Assembly (NCBI GenBank): GCA_003640335.1
Contig: RBKG01000221.1
Coordinates: 1 to 6,354, forward strand
Reading direction: 5' to 3'
DNA length: 6,354 nucleotides
Source of the DNA: Porphyromonas sp.
Lineage (GTDB): Bacteria > Bacteroidota > Bacteroidia > Bacteroidales > Porphyromonadaceae
Position 1 is the first letter of the stretch. Each line of letters opens with the position of its first letter. Made by a program: the position numbers and the translations under genes. This document shows, piece by piece, positions 1 through 6,354 of the stretch. A model generated the notes under the pieces. It searched no databases, was not told where the DNA came from, and was given only the letters and a program-made list of their open reading frames with translations.

Positions 1-30
1 ATATAGTCTAGGGCAACTCTCGTATATCCG

Positions 31-110
31 CTAGGGGTGCATATAATAAAGCCTATGTCAGCCGAAAGGCTTACATAGGCTTCTATCAATTTAAGGAGTC
101 TCGCCCCTAG
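31..110. repeat. Inverted CTAGGGG repeat flanking the terminator hairpin
   Basis: CTAGGGGTG at 31-39 is complementary to CGCCCCTAG at 102-110, with one G-T wobble. The two nine-base arms sit on either side of the 49-82 hairpin and could form an outer stem around it. The same octamer, CTAGGGGC, recurs in the other intergenic gap at 3508-3515, and a near match (CTAGGGC) lies at 8-14. Its function is unknown. It could be an extension of the terminator, a protein-binding site, or chance. Confidence 0.35.
49..82 (-). terminator. Probable intrinsic terminator downstream of secA
   Basis: The arms at 49-58 and 73-82 are perfectly complementary over 10 bases. After one mismatch (59/72) the pairing continues for four more base pairs (60-63 with 68-71), closing a four-base loop at 64-67. 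Read on the minus strand, the hairpin begins 58 bases after the secA stop codon and runs straight into TTTATTATAT-type sequence, which suits Rho-independent termination. On the plus strand the trailing bases (CTATCAATTT) are less T-rich, so minus-strand function is favoured, although some bidirectional action is possible. Confidence 0.75.
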
Positions 111-140
111 TACATCCTGCACTAGAATGGCGATTAAACG

Positions 141-3100
141 CTACGAATGTTTACCGTGACAGGCCTTGAACTTAAGACCACTACCGCAAGGACATAAGTC
201 ATTACGACTCACCTGATAACCATTACGCACAGGCTGACGCTTGTACTCTGTAGCTTCGTCTAGACTACGACTCTCGTGGTAAGCAACTCTTGTCTCAGCC
301 TCTTGTCTTCTTCGTAGTTCCTCTGCTTCTTCAGCCGCTCTAACTTCCTCTTCAGATGGCGTATTGAGCTGTAGACGCATAAGTACAGAAGTCGTCTTTC
401 TATTCATCTCTAGGAGCATCTTATGGAAGAGGTCGAAGCTCTCTAGCTTGTAAATCAAGAGCGGGTCCTTATTTTCGTACGACGCATTTTGTACGGACTG
501 ACGCAATTCATCCATTATGCGCAGATGTTCCTTCCAAGCTTCGTCTATGTGATGCAGAACGAGCACCTTCATAAATTCATTCATCGCGCTCTTGCCCTTT
601 GTCTGTACGGTCTGGTGGATATTAGCTCTCACCTGATAAAGCAATCTAGTATCCGTAAGCGGAATAGCAATAGCGGCTTCCTCAGGAGGGTTCTGCGTCA
701 TTATTTGCTCTAATACAGGGAGTATCTGGTCAATAATACCTTGACGGCGCGCATTGAATGCCTGTATAGCGATATCATATAATTTGTCCGAAAGCTCATC
801 AACCTTAGAGCCCACAAACTCTTGTTCGCTGAAAGGGCTATCTAGATTGAGCGTTCTCTTGACTTCTATACAAAATCCTTGGTAATCAGCATTAGGAAGA
901 TAGTCACTAACAATCGCATAACCAGCATCGTATATCGTGTTCATCACGTCCATTTCAAGTCTCTCGCCCATTAGAGCGTGTCTTCTACGGCCGTATATTA
1001 CTTCACGCTGCGAGTTCATTACATCGTCGAACTCCAGTAGACGCTTACGCACACCGAAATGATTCTCTTCAACCTTCTTCTGCGCACGTTCGACAGCGTT
1101 CGTTAGCATCTTAGCTTCGAGCATTTCCCCTTCTTGTAGACCCATACGGTCCATAAGCGAAGCTAGACGGTCAGACCCAAATAAGCGCATCAAATGGTCT
1201 TCAAGAGATACGTAGAATACACTACTACCGACGTCGCCTTGTCTACCAGCACGCCCTCTCAACTGACGGTCAACGCGTCTAGATTCGTGTCTTTCTGTAC
1301 CGATAATCGCAAGTCCGCCTGCAGCCTTTACTTCATCCGTGAGCTTAATGTCGGTACCACGACCAGCCATATTCGTAGCAATCGTCACGACGCCCGGTCT
1401 ACCAGCTTGGGCTACGATATCAGCTTCCTGCTGGTGCAACTTAGCATTTAGGACGTTATGCTGAATGCCCCTCATCTTAAGCATACGACTGAGGAGCTCA
1501 GATATCTCTACCGAAGTCGTTCCCACTAGTACTGGACGACCTTGCTCAACCATCTTAACGACCTCTTCGATTACAGCGTTGTACTTCTCTCTTACGGTCT
1601 TATATATACGGTCGTTTAAGTCTTGTCTAGCGATAGGCTTATTAGTAGGAATCACGACCACATCAAGTTTGTAGATGTCCCATAGCTCCCCTGCTTCCGT
1701 TTCAGCTGTACCAGTCATACCGGATAGCTTATGATACATACGGAAATAGTTCTGCAAAGTAATCGTCGCAAACGTTTGGGTAGCGTCCTGAATTTCGACA
1801 CCTTCCTTAGCTTCAATCGCTTGGTGTAGCCCGTCAGAATAACGTCTACCGTCCATAATACGACCCGTCTGCTCGTCTACAATCATCACCTTGCCATCGA
1901 TAACTACATACTGGTCATTGATTTCGAATAGAGCATAAGCCTTGAGCAATTGATTTACCGTATGCACACGTTCGCTCTTGATATCGTAATCTTGACTAAG
2001 TAAGTCCTTTTGCCTTGCTAGTTCGTCAGTCGGTAGACCCTTGTTCTCTAGGTCAGCCAATAAAGCCCCGATGTCTGGCAATATAAAGAAATCATGGTCA
2101 CCAGTCTTCTCCGCAAGAAGAGCGTGCCCCTTATCGGTAAGCTCCACACTATTCATCTTCTCGTCGATGACAAAGTACAGCTCATCCGTCACTATAGGCA
2201 TATTACGCTGATTATCTTGTAGGTAATACTCTTCAGTCTTAAGCATACCCGTCTTGATGCCCGGTTCGCTCAGGAACTTAATAAGTGGCTTGCTCTTAGG
2301 CATACCCTTATAGGCACGGAACAATAAGAGGAAGCCCTCTTCCTGTTCTTTCTTATCCTCAGAAGCAATCTTCTTCTTAGCTTCGAGTAATATCTGTTGA
2401 GTTAATTTCTTTTGAGCCTCAACCACCACTTGTATCTGCGGACGGAACTCATCAAATAATTGTTCCGACCCATTAGGTACAGGACCCGAAATGATGAGAG
2501 GTGTACGAGCGTCATCGATAAGTACACTATCCACCTCATCGACAATAGCGTAGTTATGCTTGCGCTGTACTAGTTCGTCTGGCGAAGAAGCCATATTATC
2601 ACGCAGATAATCGAAGCCGAACTCATTATTGGTACCGAAAGTAATATCCGCATTATAAGCAGCACGACGGCTAGCAGTATTAGGCTGATGTCTGTCGATA
2701 CAATCTACAGTCAAACCGTGGAACATATATAGCGGTCCCATCCATTCACTGTCACGCTTAGCAAGATAGTCATTCACCGTAACGACGTGTACACCATTAC
2801 CCGTTAGGGCATTAAGGAAGACAGGGAGAGTAGCGACCAAAGTCTTACCTTCACCTGTAGCCATCTCTGCTATCTTACCTTTGTGGAGGACAGTACCACC
2901 TATAAGCTGTACATCGTAATGTACCATATCCCACTTGATGACATTACCACCGGCAGTCCAATTCATATGATAGATAGCCTTGTCTCCTTCGATAGTTACG
3001 AAGTCGTGCTTTGTAGCTAGCTCCTTATCCAAATCAGTGGCAGTAACGGCTATTTCAGTATTTTCTTTGAAGCGGAATGCTGTATTCTTAACGATAGCAA

Positions 3101-3431
3101 ATACTTCGGGGAGCACTTCATCAAGTGCTAGCTCCATCTTATCTAATATAGCCTTCTCTTTCTTATCAATCTCACGCCAGAGAACTTCACGTTCTTCGAG
3201 GCTTTTGTCCTCTACTGAGTCTCGTAGCTGTTGTACTTCGGCCTTCTCTGTAGCGACATAATCTTGTATGTACTGTCTAATAGACTGCGTTTTAGCACGT
3301 AGTTCGTCGTCAGAGAGCTTAGCGATGTCGTCATAGACCGCCTTTACTTTGTCCACCCAAGGTTGTATTTCCTTAAGGTCTCGAGTAGACTTATTGCCAA
3401 ATATCTTAGATATGAAATCTAAAAATCCCAT
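141..3431 (-). CDS. secA: SecA, preprotein translocase ATPase subunit
   Basis: Cytoplasmic and membrane-associated motor that uses ATP to push unfolded precursors through SecYEG. Visible motifs: Walker A ATGEGKT at 191-197; [10 protein letters not shown] at 218-227; Walker B DEVD at 298-301; ARTPLIISG at 308-316; DEQTGR at 519-524; MTGTAETEA at 572-580; VLVGTTS at 634-640; [11 protein letters not shown] at 685-695; [10 protein letters not shown] at 724-733. The scaffold and two-helix-finger region lies around 949-980, followed by a charged Glu/Arg linker at about 1026-1050. The SEC-C zinc motif is CxCx8CH (C1080, C1082, C1091, H1092). At 1096 residues it is longer than the 901-residue E. coli protein, through insertions near residues 60-105, 122-168 and 325-410; this length is usual in Bacteroidota. 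The start gives the standard [12 protein letters not shown] beginning and is preceded by an AT-rich leader without a Shine-Dalgarno sequence. No frameshift or missing key residue is seen. Confidence 0.98.
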   Translation of the reverse strand: MGFLDFISKIFGNKSTRDLKEIQPWVDKVKAVYDDIAKLSDDELRAKTQSIRQYIQDYVATEKAEVQQLRDSVEDKSLEEREVLWREIDKKEKAILDKMELALDEVLPEVFAIVKNTAFRFKENTEIAVTATDLDKELATKHDFVTIEGDKAIYHMNWTAGGNVIKWDMVHYDVQLIGGTVLHKGKIAEMATGEGKTLVATLPVFLNALTGNGVHVVTVNDYLAKRDSEWMGPLYMFHGLTVDCIDRHQPNTASRRAAYNADITFGTNNEFGFDYLRDNMASSPDELVQRKHNYAIVDEVDSVLIDDARTPLIISGPVPNGSEQLFDEFRPQIQVVVEAQKKLTQQILLEAKKKIASEDKKEQEEGFLLLFRAYKGMPKSKPLIKFLSEPGIKTGMLKTEEYYLQDNQRNMPIVTDELYFVIDEKMNSVELTDKGHALLAEKTGDHDFFILPDIGALLADLENKGLPTDELARQKDLLSQDYDIKSERVHTVNQLLKAYALFEINDQYVVIDGKVMIVDEQTGRIMDGRRYSDGLHQAIEAKEGVEIQDATQTFATITLQNYFRMYHKLSGMTGTAETEAGELWDIYKLDVVVIPTNKPIARQDLNDRIYKTVREKYNAVIEEVVKMVEQGRPVLVGTTSVEISELLSRMLKMRGIQHNVLNAKLHQQEADIVAQAGRPGVVTIATNMAGRGTDIKLTDEVKAAGGLAIIGTERHESRRVDRQLRGRAGRQGDVGSSVFYVSLEDHLMRLFGSDRLASLMDRMGLQEGEMLEAKMLTNAVERAQKKVEENHFGVRKRLLEFDDVMNSQREVIYGRRRHALMGERLEMDVMNTIYDAGYAIVSDYLPNADYQGFCIEVKRTLNLDSPFSEQEFVGSKVDELSDKLYDIAIQAFNARRQGIIDQILPVLEQIMTQNPPEEAAIAIPLTDTRLLYQVRANIHQTVQTKGKSAMNEFMKVLVLHHIDEAWKEHLRIMDELRQSVQNASYENKDPLLIYKLESFDLFHKMLLEMNRKTTSVLMRLQLNTPSEEEVRAAEEAEELRRRQEAETRVAYHESRSLDEATEYKRQPVRNGYQVSRNDLCPCGSGLKFKACHGKHS

Positions 3432-3575
3432 ATAATGTAAATCTTTTAATATTATTTATTCGGTAGATAAACCCTAATAGACGCTTGGAGCAAGTATATC
3501 CCAAGGTCTAGGGGCAGGTTATTATAATAGACAAATACTTATATAATGCAAAGCATTGCCGTATATTGGACAGGC
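3432..3575 (-). promoter_or_regulatory. Intergenic region upstream of secA, probable promoter and leader
   Basis: This 144-base gap separates the phosphatase-like gene from secA, in contrast to the 3-base gap before it, so secA probably has its own promoter as well as any read-through. The expected Bacteroidota elements (TTTG near -33, TAnnTTTG near -7) are matched only partly. One option is TTTG at 3552-3549 with TATTATAA at 3529-3522, 19 bases apart. Another is TATACTTG at 3498-3491, one base off the -7 consensus but without a TTTG upstream. There is a small inverted repeat AATGC-AAA-GCATT at 3545-3557, and a six-pair inverted repeat (3484-3489 with 3500-3505, one wobble) overlapping the second candidate. 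The last 30 bases before the ATG are very AT-rich. No convincing terminator for the upstream gene is present. Confidence 0.4.
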
Positions 3576-5120
3576 TTATGCGGTAGGAGGTCTGATGCGC
3601 AGAATGCTACAGATTACTCGGACGATATCACGTACATCGCGTACTTCGTAATGATTGCGCTTAATATCCTCATCAGCACCAAGAATAGCAAAAGGTGATG
3701 GACAGAGCGCAGTATGATATTGTAGATGACTGCCAGCTTTAACGTCTGTTAGCGTCCAAGATGGTAATACCGACCAATAGACATCAGCAGCGTACTTAGG
3801 ATGTACGCTTCTTTCTATACTTTTAGCTAATAAGTCCGTAGATTGGGGTATATCACTCGCAGCTATGGCATAGCTAATACCGCTTGCTCCCTTTAGGAAG
3901 TTAGCGACCTCTCTTTGTACTTTATCTAGGGAGAGCTTACGCTCTTCAATAGTTTTCTTTTGTAGGTATATACGCCCATTACTATTCTCAGCAATCCATT
4001 CACCTGAGCCATAGAGGGCTGTCAGATACATATTAATGAGAGCAGTAATACGGGTTTCACTCAATTCTCTCTTGAGTCTAGAGGTCCGATTTTTATCATC
4101 AGTCGCCAGATATGACGTATATCCTGTGCCCGACAAAGTAATCAGACAATTCTTAAGACCTATTCTATCCTCTAGGGCTTTTAATAGCCGAGCAATGCTC
4201 TCATCTAATCTGAGATAGGTATCTACATCTTCGGCTTCAAGCTCTCTTAATCCCGAGGTCTTAGCCGTATATGATAGAGCGAGTAGACCGGGCGTTCTTC
4301 GCTCAGCGTAACCAGCTTGTTCGAGTAGTCTTACAGCGAAGGAAGTTATTTCTTCATTTATAAGACCGCTTGATTTGTATGCTTGTACAGAGGTCTGATT
4401 ATATCGATGAACGAATGCTCTCGAATAATCGTTATAGGCAATATCTTGCTTCTTAAGACTTCTTAGCGGACGATGTGTAATACCAGCGACAATACGCTTA
4501 TTAGGGCCATCAGACGAACGATTATACTGTTCGAGCTGAGGGAGCATAGAGCCATAATAGTTACTTGTAGCCCAAGAGGCTATAGCATCATCAATCCAAT
4601 AAGCACCGTCAGCAGAGAGACCACTACTAGCAATCGCCGCTTGAGCAGAAGGAGCGACGCTGTAAACTAAAGATGAGCCTCCGCTCGCTTGTTTAAGGCG
4701 GTCACCCAAGGTCTCAACAAAGAGGTTCTTAGGTGAATAGTTATCCCGAGTATAGATACCTTGGCAGGCATCATCGGTCATTATATTGAGGTAGCGACGT
4801 GCATTCCTATCGTAGGCTACAATATCGCCCCAACCAGATTGAGCAGGATAAGCACCGGTGAAGATAGTAGCGGTAGCACTTCCTTCATTAGGCTGATAGA
4901 GCGGGAATGATACATTTGATTTGAGGGAAGCAGTATTCAGAATGCGCTTAAGACCATCATTCCCCATTAGAGGGCTTAATTCATCTAGGTAATCCCCTCG
5001 TAATTCATTTACCGTTATACAGACCACCAGCCGAGGCAATTGTTGGGCTTCGGCTTCCTTCTGTATAGCCATCATAGCTACCAGGAGGGTTAGTAAGGCT
5101 GTAAAACGTCTATGCTCCAT
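3576..5120 (-). CDS. Exported alkaline-phosphatase-superfamily protein, probably catalytically inactive (PafA-like pseudoenzyme)
   Basis: 514 residues. Residues 1-25 form a signal peptide (RR, hydrophobic core, AEA cleavage site) followed by QQ, so the mature protein is periplasmic or beyond. The rest follows the PafA/type I phosphodiesterase pattern: LVVCITVNELRGDYL (31-45), TIFTG (85-89), SPKNL (129-133), DGAYW (171-175), DTYLRLDESI (300-309), CLITLSG (325-331), GSH (463-465). By my remembered alignment to PafA, most active-site residues are changed: metal ligand Asp to N38, Thr nucleophile to E79, Asn to I100, catalytic Lys and Arg to S158 and Q160, the DxxxH pair lost in 284-292, and the Asp-His pair to T332-G333. 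Only the last His ligand (H465) seems kept. The frame is intact and the length normal, which argues for a retained non-catalytic role rather than decay. The start lies 3 bases after the upstream stop, suggesting co-transcription and coupled translation. The partner or ligand is unknown. Confidence 0.85.
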   Translation of the reverse strand: MEHRRFTALLTLLVAMMAIQKEAEAQQLPRLVVCITVNELRGDYLDELSPLMGNDGLKRILNTASLKSNVSFPLYQPNEGSATATIFTGAYPAQSGWGDIVAYDRNARRYLNIMTDDACQGIYTRDNYSPKNLFVETLGDRLKQASGGSSLVYSVAPSAQAAIASSGLSADGAYWIDDAIASWATSNYYGSMLPQLEQYNRSSDGPNKRIVAGITHRPLRSLKKQDIAYNDYSRAFVHRYNQTSVQAYKSSGLINEEITSFAVRLLEQAGYAERRTPGLLALSYTAKTSGLRELEAEDVDTYLRLDESIARLLKALEDRIGLKNCLITLSGTGYTSYLATDDKNRTSRLKRELSETRITALINMYLTALYGSGEWIAENSNGRIYLQKKTIEERKLSLDKVQREVANFLKGASGISYAIAASDIPQSTDLLAKSIERSVHPKYAADVYWSVLPSWTLTDVKAGSHLQYHTALCPSPFAILGADEDIKRNHYEVRDVRDIVRVICSILRIRPPTA

Positions 5121-5123
5121 TAT

Positions 5124-6344
5124 TTAATCTTTTGAGCGTCGAGCCTCTATTCTACGAGCGAGGATAAGCATTAGTATACTTATGCTTAGTCCGATAACAG
5201 CAACATTTATATGCTGAATATGACCTACGCAATGAAGAACAAGGGCACTAACGGACGCAAAGGTAGCAAAATGATACCATACTACTATCTTTTTGCACCT
5301 TTTAAGGCATATAACAGGAAGCCCTATGAATAGATGTAGCGGATTAAATAGGAGGATATTGGCATTCGGATACACCATAGGATGCTCCGAGAAGAAGGCT
5401 ATAAAGCACAAGACAATACCAATAATCCCTATAATAGACATAATTAGTGCGTCCCAGCCCTTACATACAGGCTTACGCTTGATGATAATACGATAGATAT
5501 AGAGGTATATCATCAGCAGGACGAAGAGTGCCAAGACCGTATCAGGACGTATATAACTTGTCCACGACTCTGGATATTGAGCCTCAGCGGTATCGTATCC
5601 GAAGGACTCACTACCACCATATATAGGAGTCCCATCTAATCTATGCGCACTCTCTAGGATAGACTTCAGATACCTCGGAGAGAAGGCTCTTTCTCGCCAA
5701 GACATTAGACTATCGGTAGGACTACCTAGAGCGAGGTCAGTACCTAGGACAAGCCAAGGGTTTGCACGCTCTAAATCATTTATCTCGCTCCGCCAAGATA
5801 GCCGAGACGAAGCCTTATAGTCTGCAGGCTCTGTATATTGTACTTGGCCGACGCCTCCCTCTATAATATCTATAAGTCTAGTAGCACAGTTGTCTCTGAA
5901 GAAGTTATAGCGATAAACCCTATGTTCGGGTTGAATGTTACGCAGGAGATAAGCCCAAATCTTAGCTTGTTCGTCTGGCCTTAAGTTGAGATGTAACTCC
6001 TCCACTCGGCTACCTCGGCTGAGATACTCGTCCATATATTCACTCGTTGGCTGCGGTAATACTAAGTAATCCGTCTGACCCTTAACGAAGCGAAAAAGGA
6101 AGGTATCATCAAACTGGAAAATGCCATAATTAAAGGTAACATCTAAGCCTAATTGCTCGTCATAGACTCTATATCCGGCGTGGCCATACATCGTATAGGC
6201 TTGCATTGGGCTCGGTGATGCTACCAAGATGCTCATATGTGCATCAGCCGATAGCGCACTAGGAAGGTCAGCGCCCTTAAGGTTAAAGGTGAGCGTACAA
6301 CACATTAATATGAGCGTCACCAATTTTAGCACAATCTTCTGCAT
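5124..6344 (-). CDS. lnb: DUF4105 / Lnb-type membrane protein, probable lipoprotein N-acyltransferase
   Basis: 406 residues. An N-terminal hydrophobic signal (about 4-25) leads into a periplasmic domain (about 30-265) and then five membrane helices (about 269-288, 299-318, 329-347, 354-374, 381-398). Charged loops (KRKPVCK, KRCKK, and the RRIEARRSKD tail) alternate so that the C terminus is cytoplasmic and the N-terminal domain periplasmic. Conserved-looking motifs are MYGHAGYRVYD with H55, FNYGIFQFDD (71-80), FVKGQTDY (86-93), NFFRDNCATR with C153, and FNPLHLF (333-339). This architecture matches the family that includes Lnb, shown in Bacteroides to N-acylate lipoproteins in place of Lnt. 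H55 and C153 are the likely catalytic pair (inference). The start lies 10 bases from the window edge and gives a sound signal sequence; no upstream stop is visible, so an earlier start cannot be excluded. The assignment as a true orthologue is by architecture only. Confidence 0.8.
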   Translation of the reverse strand: MQKIVLKLVTLILMCCTLTFNLKGADLPSALSADAHMSILVASPSPMQAYTMYGHAGYRVYDEQLGLDVTFNYGIFQFDDTFLFRFVKGQTDYLVLPQPTSEYMDEYLSRGSRVEELHLNLRPDEQAKIWAYLLRNIQPEHRVYRYNFFRDNCATRLIDIIEGGVGQVQYTEPADYKASSRLSWRSEINDLERANPWLVLGTDLALGSPTDSLMSWRERAFSPRYLKSILESAHRLDGTPIYGGSESFGYDTAEAQYPESWTSYIRPDTVLALFVLLMIYLYIYRIIIKRKPVCKGWDALIMSIIGIIGIVLCFIAFFSEHPMVYPNANILLFNPLHLFIGLPVICLKRCKKIVVWYHFATFASVSALVLHCVGHIQHINVAVIGLSISILMLILARRIEARRSKD

Positions 6345-6354
6345 AAGTCTTATT

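Noticed and set aside
489..713. Plus-strand open frame of 74 codons, and similar ones at 1194-1451, 1465-1674, 2980-3261, 4036-4218, 4473-4670 and 5293-5496
   Set aside because: All lie opposite well-supported minus-strand genes, have low-complexity or unfamiliar products, and show no family motif; they are antisense shadows.
3545..3557. AATGC-AAA-GCATT hairpin as a terminator for the phosphatase-like gene
   Set aside because: Only five pairs, AT-rich, and no run of T residues follows; too weak to support.
3541..3558. Five-codon open frame (MLCII) in the secA leader as a possible SecM-like arrest peptide
   Set aside because: Far too short, with no signal sequence or arrest motif; ATG plus stop at this spacing is expected by chance in AT-rich DNA.
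3576..5120. Calling the gene an active alkaline phosphatase or nucleotide pyrophosphatase
   Set aside because: The nucleophile and nearly all metal ligands expected of that family are absent from their usual positions.
6291..6306. Possible lipobox at LILMCC (residues 11-16) in the Lnb-like protein
   Set aside because: The residue before Cys is Met rather than Gly, Ala or Ser, and the Cys pair sits inside the hydrophobic core, so a lipoprotein signal is unlikely.
1..6354. Mobile element, defence system, CRISPR array or RNA gene
   Set aside because: No transposase, integrase, nuclease or toxin motifs, no regularly spaced repeats and no tRNA-like or rRNA-like sequence were seen; the window looks like core chromosomal DNA.

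Overview
The window is a compact, all-minus-strand chromosomal stretch from a member of the Bacteroidota, most likely the order Bacteroidales (a Porphyromonas-like organism is plausible, but the species cannot be named from sequence alone). The evidence is the roughly 1,100-residue SecA with the long insertions typical of this phylum, start codons preceded by AT-rich leaders with no Shine-Dalgarno sequence, a signal peptide cleaved just before glutamine, and a DUF4105/Lnb-type membrane protein. GC content is in the low-to-mid 40s percent, estimated from sampled lines.

In the direction of transcription (right to left): 6344-5124 encodes a 406-residue inner-membrane protein with a periplasmic DUF4105 domain and five C-terminal membrane helices, matching the Bacteroides lipoprotein N-acyltransferase Lnb. 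Three bases later, 5120-3576 encodes a 514-residue exported protein with the fold of PafA-type alkaline phosphatases but with almost all catalytic residues replaced. A 144-base gap (3575-3432) probably carries a promoter for the next gene. 3431-141 encodes SecA, the export motor ATPase, complete with its C-terminal zinc motif. A strong hairpin at 82-49 followed by a U-rich stretch looks like the terminator of the unit. Positions 1-48 hold no recognisable gene.

The genes fit one theme, the making of envelope proteins. SecA pushes precursors, including prolipoproteins, through SecYEG. Lnb would add the last acyl chain to the lipoprotein amino terminus. The protein between them is exported to the same compartment, and its role is unknown.

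No mobile element, CRISPR array, tRNA or rRNA was seen. The most interesting item is the intact but apparently dead phosphatase homologue, apparently co-transcribed with the Lnb-like gene and next to secA.
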